Positions 12,701 through 27,700 of a stretch of DNA of 64,000 bases are shown here, one piece after another. Numbering within the stretch: position 1 is the stretch's first letter; every line of letters begins with the position of its first letter. The translations under genes and the position numbers were made by a program. Source of the stretch: Apostichopus japonicus (lineage: Eukaryota > Echinodermata > Holothuroidea > Aspidochirotida > Stichopodidae); assembly GCF_037975245.1 (NCBI RefSeq), contig NC_092578.1, positions 184,001 through 248,000 of the forward strand, in the 5' to 3' direction. The notes beneath the pieces were generated by a model. It ran no database searches. It saw only the letters and a list, made by a program, of their open reading frames with translations, and was not told the origin of the DNA.

Positions 12701-15700
12701 AGTACTTTTCAACAGCTTGGTTTCTGCGTGACTGCCAAATAAACATGTTTTTTGCCTGTAAACTTCATCCTGGTAAGACGAGACTGGACAAGAGTTTCTA
12801 CTTTACAATCTAGCTACCATATCAGTCTCAACCACTCCAGTGGTTAGCACTGACAATCACAAACTTACTGTATTGCTCAACTTTAACTGAATTTGCAATG
12901 CCTTTTTGAATCTTTGAAGACATGTTCCTTGAGGAAGCAAAGGCTATAGTACCAACCTATTTTTGGTTACATTTGAGTGATTGCTCCCTCTAGACGGCAG
13001 GCTTCGAGTCTCGTTCCTGATCACATCAGATGAACTGCCACCTATGGTTCTTCTGAAAATTCTCTTGCTTGGGGATCTTTGCACCAAAACCATGAAAGTA
13101 AATGTATGCAACAACACCGTACAGGAATATAGAAACAGAGGAAATATAAGAGAAATTCCCAAAGAAAGTTAGAAACTTTTACCACAGCAGCAGTATCTTG
13201 ACAGAGTAGATACAATGTTATGGTGTGCCAAAAGAGCAAAATTTAGCTCACAGCATCAAAAGCATAATTTGCAGAATCACACCATTTGAAGTATCAAAGA
13301 ATATTTGCCCTCTGAGCACCCCTTACGATTTATTTTAATATTACAAAAGATAGCAAGAAAATTGTGAAACTTTTAGGTTTGCAAAACTAACTGGAAAACA
13401 AACATCCAGATAAGATTATCAATGAACTTGATGATTTTGTGGCATATATTAGTAAACGTTGCCTGATTTGACTTTGAGAGGAAGCTCATACAGAAATAGA
13501 AGACTTCTACTTGAGTAGTAGTTCAGTCCAAACTGTATAAATGCAGGCTTAATGAATCATATCTGCAGATCTTGAGCTAGATATGACTTTTTTTTAATTA
13601 ATTTGGACCAGTGGAAACAACTACTTAATTTTCCAGCTTACATTTCTATGTCTATGCTATTGTTCAAATAAATTTGAATTTATATACACACTGAAGTTTA
13701 TTTTTGTATGTTTGTGGCATGATATCATTTATGACACTGTCAGTGTTGACCTGGATATATAAGTAGTCTCTTAGTCCAGCCATTTTACATAATCTGCCAT
13801 ATGAGGGTTTAGATATCACAACATGAATGACATAATGAGGAATCAAAGAAATCTTTGTCAAGTTTGAGTTCTCCCAAGAATCCAAATCAATCTTTATTTT
13901 TATAAGATATTTTTACCAGCCAAACATGTGGAACTCTGACAAAATGTTTCACAACATTGTATACCATGCTGAGTGTGAACTTGCATTCTGTACCCCTCAT
14001 ACATATTTGAAAGGGAAGCTGTTGTATGATATAACAGTGCACTCATAGCTAAATGCTCATTTAGCAATAAGTATTAACTGAACTAAGTACAAAACCTCTG
14101 GCAATCATGGTGTTGTATCACAATTCTACCATATGATTTTCCATCTAATATCATGATTATGCAGATTAGCCATATTAACTTTGCCTTTATTGATTTCTAG
14201 GAACAGTGATGTGTTTGTTCAGCGATTGGTCACTTTCATCTTGTGACCTAATATAGCAACTTGATTGGCTGGAAGTCGGTACTTTCTTCACCTTGTCTTG
14301 AAAACTAAGTCTTGCTGCATAACTCAAAGAGGTGTCACCCATATCTCATTTACTGTCTTTCATTCAGTGGACACTCACATTATCTCTAGTGGACATTCAC
14401 GTTATCTCTATCGTTCTCCATTCAGGTCCCACCCATATCTCATCTACTGTCTTTCATTCAGTGGACACTCACATTATCTCTAGCGGACATTCACGTTATC
14501 TCTATTGCTCTCCATTCAGGTCTCACCCATATCTCATCTACTGTCTTTCATTCAGTGGACACACACATTATCTCTAGCGGACATTCTCGTTATCGCTATT
14601 GCTCTCCATTCAGGTCCCACCCATATCTCATTTACTGTCTTTCATTCAGTGGACACTCACATTATCTCTAGCGGACATTCACGTTATCTCTATCGTTCTC
14701 CATTCAGGTCCCACCCATATCTCATCTACTGTCTTTCATTCAGTGGACACTCACATTATCTCTAGCTGACATTCACGTTATCTCTATTGTTCTCCATTCA
14801 GGTCCCACCCATATTATCATCTACTGTCTTTCATTCAGTGGACACTCACATTATCTCTAGCGGACATTCACGTTATCTCTATTGTTCTCCATTCAGGTCC
14901 CACCCATATTATCATCTACTGTCTTTCATTCAGTGGACACTCACATTATCTCTAGCGGACATTCACGTTATCTCTATTGTTCTCCATTCAGGTCCCACCC
15001 ATATTATCATCTACTGTCTTTCATTCAGTGGACACTCACATTATCTCTAGCGGACATTCACGTTATCTCTATTGTTCTCCATTCAGGTCCCACCCATATC
15101 TCATTTACTGTCTTTCATTCAGTGGACACTCACATTATCTCTAGCGGACATTCACGTTATCTCTATCGTTTCCATTCAGGTCCCACCCATATCTCATCTA
15201 CTGTCTTTCATTCAGTGGACACTCACATTATCTCTAGCGGACATTCACGTTATCTCTATTGTTCTCCATTCAGGTCCCACCCATATTATCATCTACTGTC
15301 TTTCATTCAGTGGACACTCACATTATCTCTAGCGGACATTCACGTTATCGCTATTGCTCTCCATTCAGGTCCCACCCATATCTCATTTACTGTCTTTCAT
15401 TCAGTGGACACTCACATTATCTCTAGCGGACATTCACGTTATCTCTATCGTTCTCCATTCAGGTCCCACCCATATTATCATCTACTGTCTTTCATTCAGT
15501 GGACACACACATTATCTCTAGCGGACATTCTCGTTATCGCTATTGCTCTCCATTCAGGTCCCACCCATATCTCATCTACTGTCTTTTATTCAGTGGACAC
15601 TCACATTATCTCTAGCGGACATTCACGTTATCTCTATCGTTCTCCATTCAGGTCCCACCCATATCTCATCTACTGTCTTTCATTCAGTGGACACTCACAT

Positions 15701-18700
15701 TATCTCTAGCGGACATTCACGTTATCTCTATTGTTCTCCATTCAGGTCCCACCCATATTATCATCTACTGTCTTTCATTCAGTGGACACTCACATTATCT
15801 CTAGCGGACATTCACGTTATCTCTATTGTTCTCCATTCAGGTCCCACCCATATTATCATCTACTGTCTTTAATAATAATAATAATAATAATAAATACTAC
15901 TTATAAAGCGCCTCCCAAAAATCTCGAAGCGCTGTACAGTGAAAAGAAAGTCAAAAACAGATAAACCAGGCTAAGAAACCAAAAGATGCAAACTCAAAAA
16001 GATGCGAAATACAATATACAGAAAAAAACAGCTAAGAGGATAAGACTATAGTAACCTACAAAAATAAAACAGGCTAAAAAGCAAACTAGTAACCAAATAA
16101 AAAGAAGGAACTACTGTGACAGTTAAAAACAGCTAAAAAGGTAAGTTTTCAAATCTTTCTTAAAACGGTTAAGATGAGGTGCTTCACGAAGGTCCCAAGG
16201 CAAATTGTTCCAGACTTCGGGAGCTGCAGCGCTGAAACATCTGTCTCCGTAGAATCTAGTGTTGCACCTGCGAGGACGACAAAGGAGGGTTTCGGACGAC
16301 GAGCGGAGACGACGTTGTGGTGAGTAGGAAGCGACGAGGTCCGTCAGATAACTAGGGGCCATACCGTGAATAGCTTTGAAGGCAAGAAGGGCAACTTTGT
16401 AACGAATGCGAAGATGGAGGGGCAGCCAGTGCAGATCACGGAGGATTGGAGTAATATGGTCGTGCTTCTTGGAACGTGTGACAAGACGGGCGGCCGAGTT
16501 CTGAATGAGCTGAAGTTTGGAAAGTTCAGTCGATGGAATGCCGTACAGGAGGCTGTTGCAGTAGTCCAAGCGGGACGTAATGAATGCATGGACGAGTCAT
16601 TCGGTAGATTTGTGGTCGAGGTATTTGGCGAGTTGTCCGATCTTGTATAATGCGAATGAAGCTGCCGAGGCGGTGTTCTTCACATGATGTTTCATGTTGA
16701 GGTTACAATCAACGATGACTCCGAGGCTCTTAGCTTTCAATACAGTGTCAACGAATGAATCATCAACTGCAATTTTAGGTGATGTTGGGAACTTCAGGAA
16801 TTTAGAAGAGATATGCAGGACCTCTGTTTTAGAGTCATTGAACATTAACTTGTTCTGTATGCTCCAGGACTTAATGTCACGTATGCAGGACTCCAGACGA
16901 GATATCGAAATTTCACGGTTACCAGGACTTAAGGTAAGATACAGTTGGGTATCATCGGCGTAGGACATATAATCTATACCATGAGCGGAGACGATGTCCC
17001 CAAGTGGAGCAACATACATGGCGAAAATGGATGGTCCCAGTACGGAGCCTTGTGGCACGCCGTCATTGAGGTTACGCGGGATCGAGCGGGCTCCTCTTAT
17101 ATTTACAGAAAAACTGCGGCCCCTCAAATAGGATTCGAACCACTTCCGAGCTGTGGCAAGAATACCGTAGCGGTTCTGAAGACGTTCAAGTATGATGTCG
17201 TGATCAATTGTATCGAAGGCCGCAGAGAAATCCAATAAAACCAGCACAGCTTCTTGACAATGATCGACAGCTTCCAAGAGATCGTTCTGTATACGAAGCA
17301 TAGCTGTCTCAGTGCTGTGGTGCTTACGGTACGCGGATTGTTTCGGAGCATGCAAACCCTCCCGTTGGAGGTAATCATTGATTTGGGCAGCGGCTGCTCG
17401 CTCTATAGTCTTAAAGATGAACTTCAGGTTCGAAATCGGACGGTAATTCTGTTGGTTGTTTTTATTCAAGTTTGTCTTCTTCAGAATGGGAACAACTTGA
17501 GCAGATTTCAAAGATTCCGGGATAACTCCAGTTGAAAGTGAGTAATTGACGATGCTCGTAATGTGTGGAAGCAGAAGATCCAAACAAGACTTTAGAACGT
17601 CCATAGGAATTGGGTCCAGAGAACAGGACGAAGAAGGCGATTTCATTATGAGCTTCCGAACTCTCTCATCGTCCACATGATCAAATGAAGTAAACGTGCT
17701 TTCACAATGAGCAGACACGTTCACAGAAATATCCGGTGGCGTAAGGTTGTCAAGTTTGTCACGGAGATTGCGGACTTTGTCATTAAAGAACGCAGCAAAT
17801 TCCTCAGCAAGTGATACGTCCGAGACATGATCAGGTAAGGTATGAGAGCTAGATGGTTTGCACATGCGATCAATAAGCTGAAATAATTGCCGGTCACTGC
17901 AATTTTCGATTTGATCCCGATGATAATTTTGCTTGGCTCCGTCGAGCAAATTACGATAAAACTCACATTTCTCGAAGTACAACTGTCTGTCGATCATTGA
18001 GCCAGATTTCATCATTCTTCTTTCCAGCCTCCTTCTTTGCTGTTTAGCCTGTTGTAGCTCATCGCTATACCACGGTACGTGCGGACGGAGGGTTATTGTG
18101 CTGTGCTTCAGAGGGGCATGTTCATCCAGAAGGTGACGAAGACCGGTATCGTAGCGTTCCGCGAGATCAGAAATTGGCCCGGATGAAAGAGTCAGATCAG
18201 CAATATCCCTCTTGAACTCAGAAATATCAATTGCTTTCAAATTACGTGAGTCCGTCTCGACCTTAACAGCAGACGGTTGAGTGATATTAAGAACGCATTT
18301 AACTGGAGAGTGATCAGAGGGCATTCCAGTGAGAACAGAGACCTGGGAGACAAGTGGTGTTGTTTTCCGTGAGATGATGAGGTCCAGCGTATGACCGTGA
18401 CGGTGAGTACCATTCGGTTCATCAACGTGTTGTTGGAATCCAGCTGAATCAAGCAACTCCAAGAAGAAGGCAGCATCCTGGTTTAAGGGATGATCCACAT
18501 GGAAGTTAAAGTCACCAGTTATGACGATATAGCCGGGGTGTGTCGCGAGGGTCTCAAGTAGAGATGAAAATTCCTCGAAGAATAATTTACATGTCAGCTT
18601 GTTCTTTCGAGATGGTGGCGGGCGGTAAATAGTGAGAATTCTCACTGCAGATGTCCGGCTGGTGAAATTGCTGTCCATGTATTCGAATGAGCAGTAGTTA

Positions 18701-21700
18701 TCAACAGTGTTAGCATTGACTCTGAATCCTTTATGAGATAAAAGACACACACCACCACCTTTCCTGTGCTGACGAGGACGATGTTGGATATTAAAATGAG
18801 GCAAGGCGTTTTGTAAGTCCGCTATGGTACGATCATCCCGTTGATCACCGTTCAGCCAGGATTCCGTTATCGTGAGAATATCAAACTTTTCCTCAATAAT
18901 GAGATCAGTGATGGAGGATATCTTGGACTTCATCGAACCGGCGTTCCATGTGGCAAGCGACGCCTTTGGGCCAGTTTTGTTTACATCGCGTAGCGTTGGA
19001 GATAGTAAAATCCGAACAGAAGTAAGATTGTAAAAAGACACACCACGAACAGAATGTCTCCGCATTGGGTCCCTTTGAGATAAAACTGTATGAATAGGGG
19101 ATTTTCTGCATTGCAGTCCACCACGACATCCCCTCTTTGTCTTCCGAGCAATGTTTAATTCTTTCAGGCGGTCCCAATCGGTTGGTGTGAATGGCCGTCG
19201 ATCAATCGGATTAGCCGAGCTATTCCTTAGATTCAATAGCACGTCTCTGGTGTAAGTCAGCCTTGCCATCATGACAAGTATCATGAACACAGCACATGCG
19301 CAGTGCACTAAACAACGTGTGTTAAAGGCATGTATGTAGGCTGTATGAGAATGCACAGTATAGGCTAAGTGATAGGCTCCGTTAACTATGTCCAATAAAA
19401 ATGATAAAACGATGAAATAGAATTAAAACAAATCTACCAACCTAAAATGACTGACGGCTCTCAAAAAGTACATGAACAGTACTTACAATAAGATGTTAAT
19501 AGTCCGAAACGGAGTGAAAGTCCAAATGTGTGGAAAAACGAAGGGTAAGAATCACTGAAATTGCTAGCGATATGCAGCCTCGAGGGCGCACTTACATTCA
19601 GTGGACACTCACATTATCTCTAGCGGACATTCACGTTATCTCTATTGTTCTCCATTCAGGTCCCACCCATATCTCAACTACTGTCTTTCATTCAGTGGAC
19701 AGTCACATTATCTCTAGCGGACATTCACGTTATCTCTATTGTTCTCCATTCAGGTCCCACCCATATCTCATCTACTGTCTTTCATTCAGTGGACACTCAC
19801 ATTATCTCTACTGTCTTCCATTCAGGTGCCACTGATATCCCGTCCACTGTCTTCATACAGTGAATACTCACACCATTCCTACAATCCTCAACTAATCATT
19901 CTGAACTGAAATCAAAACTACAGTAGTTTTTCTTTACTACAACAGGGTTTAACAAACTACACTATTCTACATCAAAGCTATTGTGAACCATTGACACAAA
20001 CACACTTCATGCATAAAACTGTTATTGAAATCTGAATCTGGAAAAAGAAAATATATGGGCTGCCTGATAACACAGTTCTGTTAAATGTGACCTTTTTCCT
20101 TTGCATGGTTGTAATTATCTGAGAGGTTGTATGTAAAATAAACAACTGGAGTAAAATGACACATGTAGTGTGACTTGATTCCATTTGCTAATGCTATGAA
20201 ACAGACAATAATCAACTGTAAATACAATACAATTAATTTGGGAATATCAGATACTACAGATTTCAGATACCACAGATTGTTATTGAAGGGAAGTGTGACA
20301 ACTGCTGGATAGCTGCAGTTGCTATGTCTGTCAACAGGTTCCATACCATGTTAAGCTGGCTTATTATTAGTGCTACCTAGAAGTTGCAAGCCAAACATGA
20401 ATGCTGGCATGTATGCATACCTGCAGTTGCTTCAAGTATTAAGCATGAAGGTTACATACAACTTATCATTAGTATTTTACAGGCTTCTCTATGTTAATAT
20501 CAACCCCAAGCCCGCACACAAAAATATGTTCCCAAAGCCTTCAAACCTAGTTTCTATTGCTGAGTTACTAATGCAGCAGTTTCTTTCATCCTTCTGTAAT
20601 TTTAATATCACTGATCCCTATTCTCTGCGTAATATGGACAGTAGCAAAGCCAGCCAATAATTTGACCTATGACTGTTCAGGGATCCTATGTATTGCATCA
20701 ATTTAAAAAATAGTTCAGATTTATATTATTACTCGAATCAGAACGTCTCACAGTGATTTCTTTGTAAAAAACATTAATATCGTTGAACTTAACTATTTTT
20801 ACTAGTGATTCAACATAAATTTGATGGAAATAGAGGGAACAATTCAACAAAACATCAACTAGAACTTCTGAATTCTTTATTTGGAGTCTGTAATAACTTA
20901 AAGGCTTCATAGCCTAACTTTTAGTAAAGATATAGAGCCGTTTTCAGTACCCTTTACCCATCTCTATGTAGAGTCACATTACACTACACAAAACAAATTT
21001 TTAGTCTTACAATTATGGTTGTGACATCACAGAGTTACTTGTTCAGACTGCACCTAATATTGTGAAGGTCTCTTTTTCTAAGCCCTGCTTAAGAAAAACT
21101 TTTCCTGGCCATTAAAGCATACAAATATAACAGACCATTACCTGAATTTATGCTGTACATACTGTTAAATAATAAGTACTGTGACTGGTGATGTTAGATT
21201 GGGTATAATAAACTTGGTAAAGAGATTTATCACAGCTAATAGCCAGCATCAATTGAAGTGCAAGAACCATCAGCCTTACCTTAAATTCCTTGAAATTGAA
21301 TTGTGAATGTGCTGTGTTATTGCACAAACATTGAACCCAAAACAAGTTTCAATCATTCCTATGAATTGTGTATGACAAAAACCTTTTCCTGGGCTTTCCT
21401 GAAGTCACATTTTCACACCTGTACGTAGCACTTCAGCAATTATACAGAATTCTAATGGGTTTCTGGTTAATGTAAATTGCTTGAGGCAGCTATGATGTCA
21501 CAACCAATCAATGCTTAAAATTTGGGGCTTGTGGTTACTTTCAAAATAAATTTTCTATCAACCTGTAAATTATGTGAGTATATCTGGATTGTATTTTGGG
21601 GTTATCTATGACTAGTTTCAAAGACGATTCTTATGGCATTGCATCTGACTGAGTTATCTCTTTCAGTGGCCACCTGAACAAAATGTTAACAAGTAGTGAG

Positions 21701-24700
21701 CTAGGAGAATAGAAGAAGTTAAACCACAGCTAATCTTTGTCTATCAATTAATGTGTCTGAAATGGCACACAATACATTTCAGCACATTGACTTTTCTAAC
21801 CATTCTTACACAGATTAGCAATACCAGTTAGACCTACACTGGAATCATTCTTCCATAATGTGTCTTGAATCTTTGTCCATCATGTGTCAAGTGTATACTC
21901 TTGTATAACATGAACAATAATCAAAAAGTAATTGTTAGTATATGATGGTTGTATATACAACGTAAGAGTAAACACTTGTTAGTGTATTCAATATTTACTA
22001 TTTATTTGTGTTAGAATGATAAGTTACATGAATTTGTATTTTGTCCATGATTACATTCATATCCCTTGTCACTCTTATGTTATACATTACCATACATTTG
22101 AGGGCATGTTCAATGTTCCTCACCTACTGAATTCTCTTTCAGCTAGCCTCTTCTTTGTATCTTCAACAGTCTGTACTTCAGTTCTTCCACTGGGAACAAA
22201 ACAAAATACACAACATTGCTTCAGCCTTACTGAAAATTACTACATACTTCTCTTCTGGCACACGAGGTAAATTGAAAGCATGCAGCATATTTCTGCAACT
22301 GAATCGATATTGCATACATTGACAATATGTATATATCTACAACACTAGGGACAGTGAAAGTATACTGCATACTTCTGCCACATGAGGGAAATTGAAAGCA
22401 TGCAGCATATTTCTGCAACTGAATCGATATTGCATACATCGACAATATGTATATATCAACAACACTAGGGACAGTGAAAGTTTACTGCATACTTCTGCCA
22501 CATGAGGTAAATTGAAAGCATGCAGCATATTTCTGCAACTGAATCGATATTGCATACATTGACAATATGTATATATCAACAACACTAGGGAAAGTGAAAG
22601 TATACTGCATACTTCTGGCACATGAGGGAAATTGAAAGCATGATGCATACTTCTGCAAATGAATCGATATAGCATACATTGACATTTTGTATATATCTAC
22701 AACACTAGGGACAGTGAAAGTATACTGCATACTTCTGGCACATGAGGGAAATTGAAAGCATGATGCATACTTCTGCAACTGAATCGATATTGCATACATT
22801 GACAATATGTATATATCTACAACACTAGGGGCAGTGAAAGTATACTGCATACTTCTGGCACATGAGGGAAATTGAAAGCATGATGCATACTTCTGCAAAT
22901 GAATCGATATTGCATACATTGACAATATGTATATATCTACAACACTAGGGACAGTGAAAGTATACTGCATACTTCTGCCACATGAGGGAAATTGAAAGCA
23001 TGCTGCATACTTCTGCAAATGAATCGATATTGCATACATTGACAATATGTATAGATCTACAACACTAGGGACAGTGAAAGTATACTGCATACTTCTGCCA
23101 CATGAGGGAAATTGAAAGCATGCTGCAAACTTCTGCATCATAAGGAACAATGAACGTATGTTGCATACATCTGCAACAGGAGGGGCATTAAAAGCATCAG
23201 GCCAGTTGTTTTACAATTGCACTGCTGCATGACATACCGTGGAAAAATCCTCATTTACTATTAACATATTATGAACAGAATACCCTACCAGTTGCATCTG
23301 TTGAGTAAATAATAAAAGGAGGGAGCAGAAGAAAGGACAAGCTGCAAATTAAGGGGCAATGTATATGTTATATTATCTTCCAATAGAGAGCAAGTTCAAT
23401 ATGACATCCCTTTGAGGTAATCAAGTAGTGGGAGCAGGTTTAAGTCATAAAATACTAAGTTTTAGCAACTATTTTTGACACTCATTCTTTTTATTTTGAG
23501 CATCAAAAGCTGTATGTGTGCTAGATTTACACATATCCTGAAGTGTACCAATGCTAGGTGTCTGCTAAAAAACATGCTGTAGGGAACTGCTACACTCCAG
23601 CACACAGCTAGATTTTCACATTACTTCCCAGGTTCCCAATATATCTCAATTCCATTGCCTTCACCACTTGATCACAAGCCCCAAGTAAGGTCCTAGCTGG
23701 CCAAGGTAAATTAAGGGTACTGCTGGCAGTGAAATCTATAATGTTTTACACAATATTTTCTGTAGTTAGGATAAACAATCACCAGGAAATGACTGCAAGG
23801 ATAAATGTGAATCATGCTTTCCACAAATAGATTTCTATTTTACACACTTCTATTACTTCCTCTTTCAATTCTGCTCAGACACAAGAGATTACGATTCTTT
23901 TATAAAGTTACTGGAAACAAGTGAATATTGATTCTACATGCAAAATAAGTATATAATTCATAGGAATTGTTGGCATGACAAGTATGAATTACTTCAATTT
24001 TGACCTAAGACTAATCCATGCCATATCACTGTAGTTGCAAAGGAAATCCTACATTGTGTGGCCTTATTTGACAAAATGACACACCAATTGAACATTGGCT
24101 TGAGAAACCATAAAACCATGAGGCCAGATTTATATTTTAAATTTGTTGGATGAACAATCCCATATTAATTCTTAGATGTCTATAGTGTATACCTTTATAG
24201 AAATCCCTTATTAATCCCTACATGTCTGTAGTGTAAACATATATAGAAATCCCTTATTAATCCCTAGATGTCTATAGTGTATACCTACATAAAAATTCCT
24301 TATTAATTCCTAGATGTTTATAGTGTATACCTATATAGAAATCCCTTATTAATTCCTAGATGTTTATAGTGTATACCTATATAGAAATCCCTTATTAATT
24401 CCTAGATGTCTATAGTGTTTACTTATATAGAAATCCCTTATTAAATCCTAGATGTTTATAGTGTATACCTATATAGAAATCCCTTATTAATTCCTAGATG
24501 TTTATAGTGTATACCTATATAGAAATCCCTTATTAATTCCTAGATATCTATAGTGTTTACTTATATAGAAATCCCTTATTAATCCTTGATGTTTATAGTG
24601 TATACCTATATCTGAACTTTGATCCCAGTTGAAAGAAGTTTCGTTTCCCTGCTGGTTGCTGTGGTTCCACCAATCTGAAAAATGTATGATGTTCTACACA

Positions 24701-27700
24701 GGATTTCCAAAGATTCTTGCAGGCTCTGTAGCTGGCCATGTTGAATCCAATAACAAGGTCCCTGGTATCTTTCTGTAAGACAAAAAGTTAAACTTTGAAA
24801 ATTGTTGTAAGCGGGCAAATTGGAGCACATTTTCCCTTTCAGTCATAAAAACTTTCAATCAACCTACAGCTAAAATGAACCTTAAAAGTTTCTTTCGGCA
24901 AAATATTTCACAGCCAAGGTATGTTCTGTTCATGTGTGAATGTCTGTGGAGTCTTGTTAATGTACTTTCTTTTACATAACCAAGATATCTCGCTGAGAGC
25001 AAAGGCAGTCTTCTCTGGTATTTCAAACAATTTTATGATCAAATACATTAGCAAGAAACCAAACTCAATAGCCAATAGGGATGCTTATGGAGCAATACAT
25101 GTCAGAGTTTCTACAATACAAAGTTAGGTGTGAACGTGAGAACAGGCACGCCACTGCAGTGTAAATGTTTATTTCATAATATGATAATGCATTGCATTAT
25201 GAGCTATTAACTGTTGGATAATGTGGTCTGGGACAAATTCAGGAAGACAACTATTTGTTTTCTTTTGTATATTGCTACAGACATGCTAAGGGAGTTAACA
25301 ACAATTTTTATCCCTTTTATGTTGGGTGGGAAGAAGTTAATATCAGCATTAACAAGAAGATTTAACTAGACACATCCTGCAAAGAGATAGTTCAAACAGC
25401 AATTAAAAGAGTTGTTCCTTGAAAATGTTTCAAAACATCAAAATGAAATTATTGACTGCCTCACTTATAAGTGAACATTAGGTGTAATGAAAGACTTTAT
25501 AAGATGAAAATCAAATAACCTGACCAGGTCAAGTGACCAGGTCCTTTTACTTGCCAGACAATCCTACTTGCCCTCCTTGGAATTTAACTGGAAACAGTTT
25601 ACAGTATTTCTTTTTTGAGGGTAACTCTGTAAGCCTTAACCTAATTTCCCAAAGGCCCTTTTTTTAAATATTGAATAAAAAAATTGCATCAAAAAAAAAG
25701 TAACAGAAAAAAAATTAATAATATACATTGTGTTTTAGCCAGAAGCTAGTTCTCTTCTATAGACAACTGTAAAAGTTGAATGAGTTATAAGGCAGTAGCC
25801 ATGTTTGTCAGTATCATGTTAGTTCATAAGTTTATTGTCAGGCTAGTGATATTTAAATTTGGATGTGCAGTATTTATGTATTTCTTCATTTCAATTCAGC
25901 TAATGCAGGTACCTGCTCATCATTAATACAAGTTAGGTCATGATATTAACTTTCAGAACTATCTCTGCCATCACTTACCCTAATCCGATATGCACTGCAT
26001 GTTCTAAATCTGCCACTTATCATGCATAAATTGTTGATAAACTATTATGCCACTTATCTGCTTGTTTAGCATCTTTTAGGGTCAGAATTAACTTTTTATT
26101 TTCGAGGGCTCTTTTGAGAAAATTAAAGTGAAGGTTTTTTTGTAGTTTTCTGAGGCTCTTTCTTCCATGTGCTCTATAGAATAGCAGCAGGCCTTATGTA
26201 TCTACTTAGAACTAGCGTCTATTCCTAAACACAGTCTATAATGAAGTATCACGCTTTACTTTGGTAACTAGAATAAGCTCAGTTACCCTAGCTTAATTGC
26301 CAAGCATGTGAGCAAGTAACTAAACTCTACACATGCACACACCTTAATGTTGCTGACTTGGAGTAGCATTGGGACTCCTTTGACATTCATCACAATGACC
26401 CAAAAACAGAAGATTATTCAGAAGAATGCCAATAGTATGGAGTTTCATTGGCCTAACTGCTTCAACACTAAAATACAATAGTGACAAAAGCTTGTGATTT
26501 GATGCATAGTTTTCTCCTATTACTGTATATATGCATTATACAACTTCTCAAATACTATTCATTGGTAAGGCCAACAATTGCTCACATTTCTTTGAATTAA
26601 GTTCTGAAACAGCAGCAGAATACACATGCCCCTACAGCCTGAAGCAAAAGAATAAACCAAAGTTGTTTGCAAACTTTGTTATTGAAAACTGTCACAGGAT
26701 GCATACCAATGTAGTTTCACTTGGGAAAGCCTTCACTGAGAGAACACAAGGAAATCACCTGCTTGTATCTACAAAAAATAGCCAGAATTCCCCTACCTTT
26801 TCAACAAGGTGGAACCTGGATATTCAGAGTTTCAGCTAAATAAATTCAATAATGTAGTAACTATTTTTACCGTCTCAGTAATAACGCTTTTATATCACCT
26901 GGTAAGCTTTGAGGTGGTAAGCCTTTACTTTGACATACACTAAAGATGGTAGGATAGTTCATCTGTTAATATGAGCAATTGAAGAAAAACTTTTCATGTC
27001 AGAAGAATAATATTTGTTAGAATGTTGTACAATATACCATTCCTTCTGAGTTTTTTAAAGATATTTCTTGCCTATTTGATATGTTTTTATTCGCAAGAAA
27101 CTCAGGTTCTCACTCGAATCACTGTTTATGTATGGACAAGTCTTCGTCACACTTGATCTAAGAACAGTTGAAATGGAGAAACCATTGTGTGGGAGCATTA
27201 TCATTCAGGGAAAATGAACAAAAAGGTTTACAACCTTAATTGACCAGAAATGATGCAAAAATTATTGTTTAGCTTACTACCTGTGTTGTATTAGCTGTGT
27301 AAACTGTTATTCATTTTCCACATATTGGCATAAAATACGCTAATCGATGGCCTTGCTCGTTTCTATCCCAGTTGTGTCAATGAATTTCGTCGCGATGGTT
27401 TCTTTCCATACAATAAAATCTAATACCAGCATCATGTACTCATGAGGTAGATCCACATACCACGAATGAACTTCATCAAACCGTTGAGTTTTGGAGTTGT
27501 CTTTACAAGAGATTTCAGACTTTGACCACAAATGACAAGTGACCTCCGAAAGAACAGAAGGATTCTTGTACTAAGTAATGTGGATAGACATATCAAGAAT
27601 GAATAATCCCGAGGGTCACAACACACAGGAAGAAGTTTGCTTTGGCAAATGAATAATGCTAGAAAAAAGTGTCTTAGTGACAAAATGTTACAAATGGAAG

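Noticed and set aside
14882-15709. 275-codon plus-strand open frame
   Set aside because: It is generated by the 94-bp minisatellite, whose three-unit period is 94 codons and which lacks stops; no protein-like features.
17131-17142. GGATTCGAACC, resembling a tRNA T-arm/B box
   Set aside because: It lies in the reverse transcriptase ORF of the L2-type element, with no A box or cloverleaf around it.
26531-26839. 102-codon plus-strand frame in a large intron
   Set aside because: No recognisable domain, no splice context, and base composition like the surrounding intron.
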